A DNA stretch of 45,443 nucleotides from Noviherbaspirillum sp. Root189 (GCF_001428545.1 NZ_LMHZ01000028.1:1-45443); one strand, 5' to 3'. Numbered from the stretch's first letter, positions 34,539 through 43,726 are shown. A program made the numbers and translations. Notes: generated from the sequence alone by a model not told the origin.

Positions 34539-35585
34539 ATGTATCACTTTGTAGACCGAACTGTATCGGCAGCCCACCGGGTGCTGTCAGTCCTTACTGT
34601 TAGCGCAAGCATACTGACTGTCGGCATCACCGCCGTCGCCCCTGTACACGCCGAAGGACGTATCCGCATTGCTGAACAGTTCGGCGTCGTATACATGTTG
34701 CTCAATGTCGCACAGGAACAAAAACTGATTGAGAAGCACGGTAAGAAGAAGGGCGTCGACATACAGGTAGAGTGGGCCCGACTATCGGGCGGCGCTTCGG
34801 TAAACGATGCACTGCTGTCCGGGTCCATTGATGTCGCCGCCGCAGGAGTGGGACCATTGCTGACGATGTGGGACCGTACGGCGGGCAAGCAAAACGTCAA
34901 GGCTATCGCCTCGCTAGGTAACTTTCCCTACTATCTCGTCACCAATAATCCCAATGTCAAAACCATAGCGGACTTTACCGAAAAAGATCGTATCGCGCTG
35001 CCTGCGGTGACCGTTTCCGTGCAGGCCCGCATCCTGCAGATGGCGGCGGCCAAACAATGGGGTGACAAGGAATATGCACGGCTCGACAAGGTGACCCAGG
35101 CACTGCCCCATCCCGATGCAGCAGCGGCGATCATCAGTGGCCGTACCGAGATTACCGGTCACTTCGGCAACCCGCCGTTCCAGGATCAGGAGTTGGCGCA
35201 AAACCCGAAGGCTCGCGTGGTGTTGAACTCGTACGACGTGCTGGGCGGACCGAGTTCGGCCACGGTACTTTACGCGACAGAAAAATTCCGTAACGAAAAT
35301 CCAAAGACCTATGCTGCCTTTGTAGAAGCCCTGGCGGAGGCTGCGCAGTTTGTAACGGCGAATCCGGAAGCTGCGGCCGACATTTATCTGAAGGTAAACA
35401 ACAGCAATATCGATCGCAATCTGCTGTTGAAGGTGCTGACCAACCCGCAGGTGCAGTTCAAGATCACACCGCAAAACACATTCGGCCTCGCACAGTTCCT
35501 GCATCGCATCGGCGCAATCAAGAACCAGCCGAAAAGCTGGCGTGACTATTTCTTTGATGACCCGAACACAGCGCAAGGCAGCTGA
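34539..35585 (+). CDS. NMT1/THI5-like (sulfonate/nitrate-type) ABC substrate-binding protein
   Basis: A 348-residue periplasmic receptor. The signal peptide ends at VHA (about residue 37), followed by EGRIRIAEQFG. The class features of NMT1/SsuA-type receptors are visible: SGSIDVAAAGVGPLLTMWD, the LVTNNPNVKTIADF segment, and SYDVLGGPSSATVLYAT. The start is the ATG at 34539 with AAGGGG upstream; a TTG-started longer reading has no support. It precedes ATPase and permease genes and delivers substrate to them. A close paralogue is at 41576-42613 (shared wording HGK..GVDI, GSIDV, LTMWDR, KQNVKA, SYD.LGGP). The substrate is probably an organosulfur compound, by neighbourhood. Confidence 0.88.
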   Translation: MYHFVDRTVSAAHRVLSVLTVSASILTVGITAVAPVHAEGRIRIAEQFGVVYMLLNVAQEQKLIEKHGKKKGVDIQVEWARLSGGASVNDALLSGSIDVAAAGVGPLLTMWDRTAGKQNVKAIASLGNFPYYLVTNNPNVKTIADFTEKDRIALPAVTVSVQARILQMAAAKQWGDKEYARLDKVTQALPHPDAAAAIISGRTEITGHFGNPPFQDQELAQNPKARVVLNSYDVLGGPSSATVLYATEKFRNENPKTYAAFVEALAEAAQFVTANPEAAADIYLKVNNSNIDRNLLLKVLTNPQVQFKITPQNTFGLAQFLHRIGAIKNQPKSWRDYFFDDPNTAQGS

Positions 35586-35612
35586 ACTTATTTTTCTTTC
35601 CCCGGATATGAC

Positions 35613-36503
35613 ATGAGTGTTCATTCTTTACAAATGGCCGGGCGCGCGCCGTCCGACGTGCGGGAGGCAGGCAAACCATTGCTGGAGGTGTCAGGCCTCA
35701 CGCTGGAGTACCGCACCGACGATCGTGTGGTCCGTGCAACGCATCGCGTCAGTTTTGATGTGCACCGCGGCGACCGTTATGTGTTATTGGGTCCGTCGGG
35801 CTGCGGCAAGTCCAGCCTGTTGAAGTCCGTCGCTGGATTCATTCCGCCACGAGAGGGCAGCATTCTGCTGGATGGCCGGCCGGTGACAGGGCCATGGCCC
35901 GACAGGATCGTGGTTTTTCAGGAGTTCGACCAGCTCGCGCCCTGGAAGACCGTCAAGGAGAACGTCATGTTTTCACTGACGGCCAGCAAACGAGCCACAC
36001 GCAAGGAGGCACAGGCACATGCGCTGCATTGGCTGAACAAGGTTGGACTGAGCGGATTCGAAGATGCCTATCCACATACTCTCTCCGGCGGCATGAAACA
36101 ACGGGTGGCCATTGCGCGCGCACTCGCCATGCAGCCGGATATATTGCTCATGGATGAGCCTTTTGCCGCACTCGATGCGTTGACACGCCGAAAAATGCAG
36201 GAAGAGTTGCAAATCCTGTGGGATGAGGCGCGATTCACGATGTTGTTCGTTACGCATTCCATTGAGGAAGCATTAATCATCGGTAACCGTGTATTGTTGC
36301 TGTCGCCCCATCCAGGCCGTGTGCGTGCCGAGCTCAACAGCCACCAATTCGGTCTTCACAGTGCGGGAAGCGAGGAGTTTCAGGCAGCCACGAGGCGGGT
36401 GCATCACCTGCTGTTCGAGCAGGCAGGCGAGGAACATGAAGTCTCTCAGTTTCCCCAGGTTAGGCCAAGTGCGTTAAGCCAGCGAAGGAGACAAGAACGA
36501 TGA
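35613..36503 (+). CDS. ABC transporter ATP-binding protein (SsuB/TauB-like)
   Basis: A 296-residue ATPase of the nitrate/sulfonate/taurine importer class. Walker A is GPSGCGKSS, the Q-loop is in VVFQEFDQLAPWKTV (the LxPWxxV wording is typical of this class), the signature is LSGGMKQR, Walker B is ILLMDEPFAALD, and the switch His is in FVTHSIEEA. It overlaps the permease gene by four bases (ATGA). The ribosome site upstream is weak (CCCGGATATGAC). It powers the uptake system formed with the preceding receptor and following permease. Confidence 0.93.
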   Translation: MSVHSLQMAGRAPSDVREAGKPLLEVSGLTLEYRTDDRVVRATHRVSFDVHRGDRYVLLGPSGCGKSSLLKSVAGFIPPREGSILLDGRPVTGPWPDRIVVFQEFDQLAPWKTVKENVMFSLTASKRATRKEAQAHALHWLNKVGLSGFEDAYPHTLSGGMKQRVAIARALAMQPDILLMDEPFAALDALTRRKMQEELQILWDEARFTMLFVTHSIEEALIIGNRVLLLSPHPGRVRAELNSHQFGLHSAGSEEFQAATRRVHHLLFEQAGEEHEVSQFPQVRPSALSQRRRQER

Positions 36504-37375
36504 GCAGCACCCTGTTGCATCCGCCTGTGCGACCGGAATACGAGCGTGACCCGGATCCGGTAGGCGCCCTCGCGGCCGAATTGCCGCTATCCATCCTTGC
36601 GCGCATCTGGCGTCACGGCTGGCTTCGTAAATCAGTCATCCTGCTTGCATTGGCAGTGGTGTGGGAATTGATGGCGCGCTGGCAAGACAATGACCTACTG
36701 CTGCCGACCTTTCTGAATACCGCGACAGCGTTAGCCGGTGGTATCGCCAGCGGTGAGCTCTTGGCCAATGTCGGCGTGTCGCTATCGGTGCTCCTGCAAG
36801 GCTATGCCGCAGGAGTCCTGGGGGCATTTATCCTGACATCGCTTGCCGCTTCAACGCAGCTGGGACGGGATCTGCTCGAAACCTTGACCTCGATGTTCAA
36901 TCCCTTGCCGGCGATTGCGCTGCTGCCGCTGGCGTTATTGTGGTTCGGACTTGGCCAGGGCAGCCTGATCTTTGTGCTGGTCCACTCTGTATTATGGCCG
37001 CTGGCGCTGAGCACCTACGCGGGTTTCCGAGGCGTGCCAGAAACACTTCGGATGGCGGGACGCAATTATGGACTGCGCGGCATCCGCCTGGTGCTGCACA
37101 TACTGGTTCCTGCTGCGCTGCCATCGATCGTCTCGGGGTTGAAGATCGGCTGGGCTTTTGCATGGCGTACGCTGATCGCAGCCGAGCTGGTATTCGGTAC
37201 CACATCAGGTAAGGGCGGCCTCGGCTGGTATATCTTCCAGAACCGCAACGAGCTATACACGGACAAGGTATTTGCTGGTCTGGCCATGGTCATTCTGATC
37301 GGCCTGCTGGTGGAGAACCTGGTCTTTGGCGTACTCGAACGGATAAGCTTGCGCCGCTGGGGAATGCAACGATGA
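36500..37375 (+). CDS. ABC transporter permease (SsuC/TauC-like)
   Basis: A 291-residue inner-membrane permease. After a hydrophilic N-terminus of about 40 residues come five to six hydrophobic segments. The EAA loop contacting the ATPase is in YGLRGIRLVLHILVPAALPS, followed by GLKIGWAFAWRTLIAAELVF, which is characteristic of the sulfonate/nitrate class. The start ATG overlaps the ATPase stop by four bases, so translation is coupled. It is followed after 70 bases by the flavin oxidoreductase gene. Confidence 0.93.
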   Translation: MSSTLLHPPVRPEYERDPDPVGALAAELPLSILARIWRHGWLRKSVILLALAVVWELMARWQDNDLLLPTFLNTATALAGGIASGELLANVGVSLSVLLQGYAAGVLGAFILTSLAASTQLGRDLLETLTSMFNPLPAIALLPLALLWFGLGQGSLIFVLVHSVLWPLALSTYAGFRGVPETLRMAGRNYGLRGIRLVLHILVPAALPSIVSGLKIGWAFAWRTLIAAELVFGTTSGKGGLGWYIFQNRNELYTDKVFAGLAMVILIGLLVENLVFGVLERISLRRWGMQR

Positions 37376-37445
37376 TGAAGTTTAAAGTACTGGCAGCGAT
37401 GCACGCAAAACAGGTGTCAGGCGGATTGCGCTTGATAGGTAGCTG

Positions 37446-38597
37446 ATGACGACGGATCTGAAAGCTTTGCTGGCCACGCTGAGGGCGACTGCGGTTGAGC
37501 GCGACCGCACAGGAGGTCATGCGGCAGCGGAAAAAGAACTTATTCGAGCTCATGGCTTGCTGGGCCTTTCCATTCCCCGACATTACGGTGGTGATGGATT
37601 GCCATGGCCCGTCATCTATAACTGCGTCAGGGAAATCGCAACCGTTGACAGCGCGCTTGCGCACGTGTTGGCATTTCATCATCTTCAGATTGTGACAGTT
37701 CTGATCTACGGCAGCGACGCGCAAAAGGAACGTTGGCTGGTCGATACCATGGCACGGCGCTGCTGGTGGGGCAATGCAATGAATCCATTGGACCTGCGCC
37801 TGACCGCGGAGGACCGAGGTGACGGTTTGGTACTTAACGGGCAGAAGGGATTTTGTTCGGGAACACGCGGTTCCAGCTATATGACGCTATCTGCCGTGCA
37901 CGTTTCAAGCCGAAGAACAGTGTTAGGCGTTGTGCCGACCGGACATCATGGGATCAGCATACTGGATGACTGGGATCCGATCGGGCAAAGGCAGACTGAC
38001 AGCAATTCGGTATCGTTCGCCAACGTGCCTTTATCAGGGGGAAACCTTCTGCGCAGGCATGATGAAGAACAGACGTTCTATCAGTCCCTGCGTACCTGTT
38101 TTGCACAGCTGGTGCTGGTCAATTTGTATCTCGGCATTGCAATGGGGGCATTTGAAGAAGCCCGACGGTATTTGCTTGAGCAGGGACGGCCATGGATACA
38201 CGCCGGCGTAGCGCGGGCAACTGATGATCCCTACATGATTCATCGCTTCGCAGAAATGCACGTGCAGATCAGCGCGGCAACCGTACTCGCCGACCGTGCG
38301 GCGGCGATGATTGAGGAAGCGTTTCTACTCGGACGTGATTTAGGCGGGCAGCAGCGTGCAGCTGTGGCTATTGCGATCGCGCAAGCGAAGGTGGTATGCC
38401 ATCGCGCGGGACTGCATGCGGCGCAGGAATTACTGGAGGTGGCTGGGGCGCGCGGCGCGAAAGCCGAGCTCGGTTTTGACCGATTCTGGCGCAATGTACG
38501 GACACATACATTGCATGATCCACTCGATTACAAGCTTTCAGTTCTCGGAAAATGGGCGTTAACCGGGGAGTCGCCTCCAGTCAGCTTGTATAACTAA
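37446..38597 (+). CDS. Acyl-CoA dehydrogenase-fold flavin oxidoreductase, SfnB/DszC-like
   Basis: A 383-residue member of the acyl-CoA dehydrogenase fold, in the branch of flavin-dependent monooxygenases (DszC, SfnB) rather than true dehydrogenases. The N-terminal helical domain has LSIPRHYGGDGLPW, the middle domain has GQKGFCSGTRGS, and the C-terminus carries RTHTLHDPLDY with His354 and His357, the pair spaced as the active-site histidines of DszC. The catalytic Glu of true acyl-CoA dehydrogenases is not evident. Such enzymes use reduced flavin and oxygen to oxidise sulfur compounds or to open C-S bonds. The place next to a sulfonate-type transporter and a TauD-like gene supports sulfur acquisition. 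No flavin reductase gene is visible here. Confidence 0.85.
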   Translation: MTTDLKALLATLRATAVERDRTGGHAAAEKELIRAHGLLGLSIPRHYGGDGLPWPVIYNCVREIATVDSALAHVLAFHHLQIVTVLIYGSDAQKERWLVDTMARRCWWGNAMNPLDLRLTAEDRGDGLVLNGQKGFCSGTRGSSYMTLSAVHVSSRRTVLGVVPTGHHGISILDDWDPIGQRQTDSNSVSFANVPLSGGNLLRRHDEEQTFYQSLRTCFAQLVLVNLYLGIAMGAFEEARRYLLEQGRPWIHAGVARATDDPYMIHRFAEMHVQISAATVLADRAAAMIEEAFLLGRDLGGQQRAAVAIAIAQAKVVCHRAGLHAAQELLEVAGARGAKAELGFDRFWRNVRTHTLHDPLDYKLSVLGKWALTGESPPVSLYN

Positions 38598-38937
38598 AAG
38601 CCATTCCAAGTCATGTCATGCAATGGGTTGGGATGGGTATTCGTAGTAGCCAAGTGTTTCTACCAGCGTGACGTTTGCCGGTCGCGCTGGGTGGATGCGC
38701 CAAAACATAACGCGTTGAGCAAGTAGCGCACGCACAGGCATGTAGGACCTCTAGGACATTGTCCGTATAAGACTCGTCAAAAGGTATGCATTCTATCAAT
38801 ATGCAAGAACCAAAACTTTCGTTCGCAAACAAGAAAAATGTTCATACACTGCGGCGACCAGTCGTTATCCATTTTTGATTTTCCTGCCGATGAGCGGCGC
38901 GCGTTCAACCCAAACTTATACCTGAAACCAAACATCC
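38598..38937. other. 340-base intergenic region
   Basis: Between the oxidoreductase and the SsuA-like gene. No gene is recognised, and no strong hairpin. It probably holds the promoter of the SsuA-like gene. Confidence 0.35.
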
Positions 38938-39927
38938 ATGTCAGATTCCTTCCAACGTTTTCGCCGTCTGCTGCTATCCTCATTCATCGCATTGCCACTT
39001 GCAGCGACCTTGCCAGCATGGGCGCAAAAGGCACCCGATGCAGTGCGCATCGGTTATCAAAAATCTTCCACTTTGCTGACCATCGTCAAGTCGCGCGGCA
39101 CGCTCGAACAACAGTTAGCACTACTGGGAGTCAAGGTGAGCTGGCATGAGTTTCCAAGTGGCTTGCCGTTGCTGGAAGCGCTCAATGTGGGCGGAGTGGA
39201 CCTGAGTGCCGACGTCGCCGATACGGTGCCGGTGTTTGCGCAGGCTGCCGGCGCGAAGTTGACGTATGTTGCACAGGAAGCGCCATCACCGTCTGCTCAG
39301 GCTATTGTTGTACGGGCCGATTCGCCACTGAAGACGATCGCCGACCTCAAAGGAAAGAGGGTTGCGGTGACCAAGGCCGCAGGTAGCCATTATCTTTTGA
39401 TCGGCCTGCTGGAAAAGGCCGGATTGAAATTCAAGGATATATCTCCGGCGTATCTCACACCGTCGGACGGCCGCGCGGCATTTGAACGGGGCAGCGTTGA
39501 TGCATGGGTTACCTGGGATCCGTTTCTCGCCGGCGTGCAACGGCAAGCGCAGGTGCGCATTCTGGCCGACGGCCGCAACGTCGCTGATTACCAGCGTTAC
39601 TATTTGGCATCCACGCAGTTCGCCGAAGCCCGGCCAGACGTGCTTCATGTAGTCTATGAAGAATTGCGTAAAACCGGGCAATGGGTGAAACAGTATCCAA
39701 AGGAAGCGGCGGCAGCCTTGGCTCCGCTGTGGGGGCTTGATGCAGCGACGGTCGAGTTGGCAAACAGCCGGCGCAGCTACGCGGTCAGCCCGATACTGAT
39801 TGATTCGTTGAAGGAACAACAGACCATCGCAGATACCTTCTTTAGTGAAGGCTTGCTTCCTAAAAAGATCAACGCTTCCAACGTTGAGGTATGGAGCCCT
39901 GCCGCGACCGTACCGGCCGCAAAGTAG
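38938..39927 (+). CDS. Aliphatic sulfonate-type ABC substrate-binding protein (SsuA-like)
   Basis: A 329-residue periplasmic receptor. A signal peptide ends near PAWAQ (about residue 30). The mature protein starts with VRIGYQKSSTLLTIVKSRG, the standard SsuA opening, followed by WHEFPSGLPLLEALNVGG, and later the AVTKAAGSHYLL and VDAWVTWDPF segments. Length is normal. The ATG at 38938 has no strong ribosome site. Unlike the two NMT1/THI5-like receptors it belongs to the SsuA subgroup. There are no further transporter genes after it, so it may dock on the permease at 36500 or on a transporter elsewhere. Confidence 0.9.
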   Translation: MSDSFQRFRRLLLSSFIALPLAATLPAWAQKAPDAVRIGYQKSSTLLTIVKSRGTLEQQLALLGVKVSWHEFPSGLPLLEALNVGGVDLSADVADTVPVFAQAAGAKLTYVAQEAPSPSAQAIVVRADSPLKTIADLKGKRVAVTKAAGSHYLLIGLLEKAGLKFKDISPAYLTPSDGRAAFERGSVDAWVTWDPFLAGVQRQAQVRILADGRNVADYQRYYLASTQFAEARPDVLHVVYEELRKTGQWVKQYPKEAAAALAPLWGLDAATVELANSRRSYAVSPILIDSLKEQQTIADTFFSEGLLPKKINASNVEVWSPAATVPAAK

Positions 39928-40037
39928 CGCTACTTGGAGCATCTGACAAAAAGACGATGGAAAGACGCGGCCAACACTCGACGCAGCATTTTGTCAGGTG
40001 CTCTGATACGGCGATACGCGTTAGCCCCAACCGAGTA

Positions 40038-40136
40038 ATGATTGTGGATATCATGGACCTTGTCACTGCGGCGCTGGCTTTTGTTGCAGTGATCGTTTCG
40101 CTGCTCTATCCGCTGGATCGCGACGGCGACGAATGA
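40038..40136 (+). CDS. Possible 32-residue membrane miniprotein
   Basis: ATG to stop encodes MIVDIMDLVTAALAFVAVIV, then SLLYP and an acidic tail: one predicted membrane segment with a cytoplasmic-type tail. There is only a weak GAG before the start. It resembles small KdpF-like or unknown membrane peptides in size only, and no kdp genes follow. It is supported by composition alone and could be chance. Confidence 0.22.
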   Translation: MIVDIMDLVTAALAFVAVIVSLLYPLDRDGDE

Positions 40137-40587
40137 CATATTGTCGTCATGCGCCATCGTGGAGTGGTTTGCATATGACCTGCAAATCGAAAAATCATTC
40201 GAACACGGCATATTGAAATTGCCAGTGTGCTTCATCAAGCGACAATAGACCGTCCTCTCTTGAACAGTAGCTTTTATTCAATGCCAACGTCAGCCGGTTT
40301 CGTCTCGGCGCAACATCGATCAACCATCTCGACCTTGCTAGCAGAACTGCCTGAAGCTGAAGACGTAAACCGGAAATAAAAAGCTTTTCATCGCGCCTGG
40401 CAGAAGGAAGTATTTTTACCATTTCCAGTATTTATGTGGAATAAGGATATGCAAGCTCGGCAATATTCGTTCTCGCTTGTGGTGAGTGGCGCTACAGTCT
40501 CCGTTAGCGGATATCAGTCTTCATTGTACGTCTTCCGAACTTTCATAACGAAAGCCGAATTGCTCTGAGCACGCGTAAAGGTGAACT
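40137..40587. other. 451-base gap before the GNAT gene
   Basis: No supported gene; the DNA becomes AT-rich around 40370-40450. Short open frames on either strand show no family features. Confidence 0.35.
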
Positions 40588-41109
40588 ATGACAGGAATCA
40601 GATTGGCGACCGAAGGTGATGCCGGTGCGGTGTGCGACATTTTGCGCCGAAGCATCACACAATGTTGTGTAGATGATCATCGCTATGATTCGGGAGTGCT
40701 GGAAAGATGGTTGCGTAACAAAACAACGGATACGGTGGAGAGTTGGCTTATCTGGCCGGCGCATTACCCTATCGTAGCAACCGTTCAGGATGAAGTCGTA
40801 GGCGTCGGCATGCTTGCTCGGCCAGGCCGCATCGTATTGCTGCATGTCGATCCTATAAGAAGACAAACCGGCATCGGCAGCGCTCTGCTTCGAACACTAG
40901 AATCAAAAGCGAGAAAGTCTGGCGTCTCCATGCTGCGAGTCACCAGCACGCTCTCGGCGCGCCGTTTTTATGAGTCGCATGGCTATTCATTGGTTACTGC
41001 CACCAGCGCCCCCTACGGCGCCGCGCTTGCCATGGCAAAGCGTCTCGGAGCCGATTTGCGGGCAAGGGCAAGCGCTTGTGGATGCAACGGCGCTGCAAGA
41101 GAAGCATGA
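40588..41109 (+). CDS. GNAT-family N-acetyltransferase
   Basis: A 173-residue GNAT acetyltransferase. The early IRLATEGDAGAV start is typical, motif A with the acetyl-CoA-binding loop is VDPIRRQTGIGSALL (Q/RxxGxG/A form), and the end of the fold is RFYESHGYSLV. A further C-terminal 30 residues are Cys- and Ala-rich. The start ATG at 40588 has AAAGG upstream. It would acetylate an amine substrate, such as an amino-containing sulfonate or an antibiotic, but the sequence does not show which. It lies between two receptor genes of the sulfur region and may or may not belong to it. Confidence 0.85.
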   Translation: MTGIRLATEGDAGAVCDILRRSITQCCVDDHRYDSGVLERWLRNKTTDTVESWLIWPAHYPIVATVQDEVVGVGMLARPGRIVLLHVDPIRRQTGIGSALLRTLESKARKSGVSMLRVTSTLSARRFYESHGYSLVTATSAPYGAALAMAKRLGADLRARASACGCNGAAREA

Positions 41110-41575
41110 TAGCGTGACCAGGCAGCTTAGTACTGCTGTCAAGTGCATGACGCTTTACGCGTTCGCGTCAGTCCAGTCGCGGCTTAGTTCTACAAAAGCT
41201 AAAAGTTATGTCATCGTAGGTTTGCGCGGCGAACGAATCTAATAAATAAGGATATGAAGGATTTTACGTACTATCCCGACGATAATTTATCGCTAGTTCA
41301 TATGCGCACACCCTATATTCAAACGCGAAATATTTCGTTTCACCCTTCGTGTTACCTGCATAGAATCAGTCCTTCCTGAACGGACGTGTTAGCTGTCATT
41401 TGCAACAAGCGTGTGTCCGGGTGAACTACCGTACAGGCGGAATTCCGGTCACCTCTATTAACAATTCGAAACGACTATGTCTCTATTTCTTGCCCGCTTC
41501 CATCACATCTCGCAATCCACTCGTTCGATGGTCTTACGCCTCTCGACCAAACCGGTATTGGTGCGGAAAGCATTT
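41110..41575. other. 466-base gap with a 12-base palindrome
   Basis: No supported gene. CGAAATATTTCG (41326-41337) is a perfect palindrome about 240 bases before the receptor start, possibly an operator. The surroundings are AT-rich. Confidence 0.35.
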
Positions 41576-42613
41576 ATGTCGCATTACCGGTATGTGCAAG
41601 GCTGCCGACTGTCAATCTTGCGTGCCGCATGCGGGATTCTGGCCTGTTCGTTTGCATCGCTAACTGTGCCCGCGCATGCGGAAGGAAAAATCCGCATTGC
41701 GCAACAGTTCGGCATCGGGTATCTGATTCTGGATGTTGTCCGCGATCGCCAACTGATCGAAAAGCATGGCAAGCAAGCTGGCGTTGATATTGATGTTGAC
41801 TGGGCGAGTCTGTCCGGCGCCACAGGAATGAACGAGGCTCTCATCGCAGGATCGATTGATGTCGTGTCGGCGGGCGTGCCGCCAATGCTAACCATGTGGG
41901 ACCGGACTCGCGGCAAGCAGAATGTCAAAGCGGTCGCTGCACTCGGGTCGCTGCCGAACTATCTGCTGACAAACAATCCTGCCGTAAAAACGCTGAAGGA
42001 TTTAAGCATCAGGGACCGCATCGCCGTGCCTGCCGCCGGTGTTGGCTTCCAGTCCCGTACGCTGCAAATCGAAGCAGCCCGTGTGTTTGGAAAGGAAGAT
42101 TTCAAGAAGCTCGACAGCATTTCTGTCAGCTTGCCTCACCCTGATGCCACGGCGGCGTTGATCGCAGGCGGCTCGGAAATTACTACGCATTTCTCCAGCG
42201 CGCCGTTTTACTATCTAGCGCTCGCTGCAGGCAAGAACGTGCACAAGATCATCAGCTCCTATGACATCCTCGGCGGACCGGCAACCTTCAATGTTCTCTA
42301 CAGCACGCAAAAATTCCACGACGAGAATCCTAAGACTTACAAAGCTTTTTACAATGCCTTAGTCGAAGCAGGGCAGCTAATCCAGGCCGATAAAGCTGCC
42401 GCCGCAGATACCTTCATCCGCGTGCAGAAATCCAAATTGTCACCGGAACTGATCCGCAAGATCATTGAGGATCCGGAGAATCATTTCACCGTATCGCCGC
42501 ACCGCACCTTCGTGTATGCCGAAGAATTGCATAAGCTGGGTGTTCTCAAGAACAAGGCCGTATCATGGAAGGACTACTTCTTTGAAGAGGCTTATGCGCA
42601 TCCAGGAAGCTGA
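41576..42613 (+). CDS. NMT1/THI5-like ABC substrate-binding protein, paralogue of 34539-35585
   Basis: A 345-residue periplasmic receptor. The start is taken as the ATG at 41576: it has GGAAAG 5 bases upstream and gives a signal peptide of normal length ending at PAHA, so that EGKIRIAQQFG falls as in the paralogue. A start at 41477 would add 33 residues. It shares much of its length with the other receptor (GSIDVVSAG..PMLTMWDRT, KQNVKAVAAL, LLTNNPAVKTL, PHPDATAALI, SYDILGGPATFNVLY). There are no ATPase or permease genes next to it, so it is an orphan receptor. It may feed the transporter at 35613-37375 with a related ligand. Confidence 0.86.
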   Translation: MSHYRYVQGCRLSILRAACGILACSFASLTVPAHAEGKIRIAQQFGIGYLILDVVRDRQLIEKHGKQAGVDIDVDWASLSGATGMNEALIAGSIDVVSAGVPPMLTMWDRTRGKQNVKAVAALGSLPNYLLTNNPAVKTLKDLSIRDRIAVPAAGVGFQSRTLQIEAARVFGKEDFKKLDSISVSLPHPDATAALIAGGSEITTHFSSAPFYYLALAAGKNVHKIISSYDILGGPATFNVLYSTQKFHDENPKTYKAFYNALVEAGQLIQADKAAAADTFIRVQKSKLSPELIRKIIEDPENHFTVSPHRTFVYAEELHKLGVLKNKAVSWKDYFFEEAYAHPGS

Positions 42614-42753
42614 TCTTACCGAAGGGCACATCACATGAACGTGCAACATGATTAGTTAGCCGCTGCTGAACCTGTAATAAGATCTAACCGTGCATTTGAT
42701 TCTATCTCACTGGAACGCGAATGCAATAGAAACCCCGTATCAAAGGTTTAGAC

Positions 42754-42948
42754 ATGACACTCGACTTCCTTCCTCAGTTCCACGACCGGATTTCGCATCC
42801 TAATGGTGGCAACATCTGGGTCTCCGCGCCGCATCCTGAAACGCTTATTCCTATGAAGCAGAATTATTACCGCATATGGCAATGTGAGGAGTACCAACGC
42901 CTGTGCGACGCAGGCGAGGAGGTTGTAGCGCTGGCCATCAGCTTCTGA
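42754..42948 (+). CDS. Small uncharacterised protein
   Basis: A 64-residue protein, not recognised. It is soluble, rich in aromatic residues (NYYRIWQCEEYQRLC) and without a signal peptide or membrane segment. It has an AAAGG ribosome site 7 bases before the ATG. A 9-base GCAATAGAA half-site of the operator-like repeat at 33447 occurs 22 bases upstream of the start. Its place 140 bases after the receptor gene and in the same direction could mean co-regulation. Function cannot be suggested. Confidence 0.45.
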   Translation: MTLDFLPQFHDRISHPNGGNIWVSAPHPETLIPMKQNYYRIWQCEEYQRLCDAGEEVVALAISF

Positions 42949-43726
42949 CTTCTTTCAAAAAGCCGCAGCGTCACGCAAATCTGATCTCGCCCTGAAAATC
43001 TGCTGCTCGAAGTTTCGTTGAAAAAAGATGCGCCGGGAAGGCGTTGGATGTCCAACTTGGCGTCGAAGTAACCTTCTTGGATTCGTGTAACTGCCCGCCG
43101 GGTGAGTCTTAGAAGGCTGCAAGCAATTTAATGGCACCGCCTTAAATTTACATAAAGAAAGTTCGCGACCATTTTATCAACTTGCACCGTAGTCTTTGTA
43201 TCGTGACATTGAACATAACCCGCCACGATGTGTAACGCATATCTTCGCTGTCTTGAATACGTAATGTGCGAATAAACGTGAGATCAACCCGATACCAGTG
43301 GCATGCGGCAGTTCGCAGCAGTGTTACGCACGAAAACCGGACTGGTTTTAAATCGCTGCAATGATAATAATAGTTATCATTGCTCATTTAATGGCGCCCG
43401 GCGGCGGATGGCGTCCTCCCGTCCGTTTAACAGTCCTCTGAACTAATCTGGTTACACTTTTGGAACTAATTCTTGAACAAATGTCCCTCCGCACAGAGCG
43501 TGTGCACAGAATGTACCCGTAGCCTTGCAAATATTGCATTAGAGGAAATGGTTTTCCTTTTATGTGCCAATTGTGCAGGTCGGTCTCCGACCAGAAAGGC
43601 GTCGGTCGGTGCAACCTCGCCGCGTTGAACCCTCCCTGAGGGAGCCGACCGTGCATCGAAGGTGAATTCCCTCAGTTCTGCGCTATCCTTGCTGCCGTCA
43701 AAGGATCACGAAGTCCAGCAGTCGCT
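42949..43726. other. 778-base gene-poor stretch upstream of dinB
   Basis: It holds the Fur-box-like palindrome and no gene that can be supported. A minus-strand frame at 43384-43656 is rich in Arg, Ser and His, has no ribosome site and no family features, so it was left out. No clear LexA-type CTGT-N8-ACAG motif was seen before dinB. Confidence 0.4.
43358..43383. promoter_or_regulatory. Fur-box-like palindrome
   Basis: GCAATGATAA (43358-43367) is an exact reverse complement of TTATCATTGC (43374-43383), with spacer TAATAG. The string GATAATAATAGTTATCATT matches the 19-base Fur consensus at 13 of 19 positions. It lies in a gene-poor stretch; the nearest real gene, dinB, starts 340 bases right. 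Iron control is inferred. Confidence 0.5.

Noticed and set aside
40280-40378. A 32-codon plus-strand frame in the gap before the GNAT gene
   Set aside because: No ribosome site, no membrane segment or motif; likely chance.
43384-43656. Minus-strand frame of 90 residues next to the Fur-box-like palindrome
   Set aside because: No ribosome site, no recognisable domain and Arg/Ser/His-rich composition; not supported as a gene.
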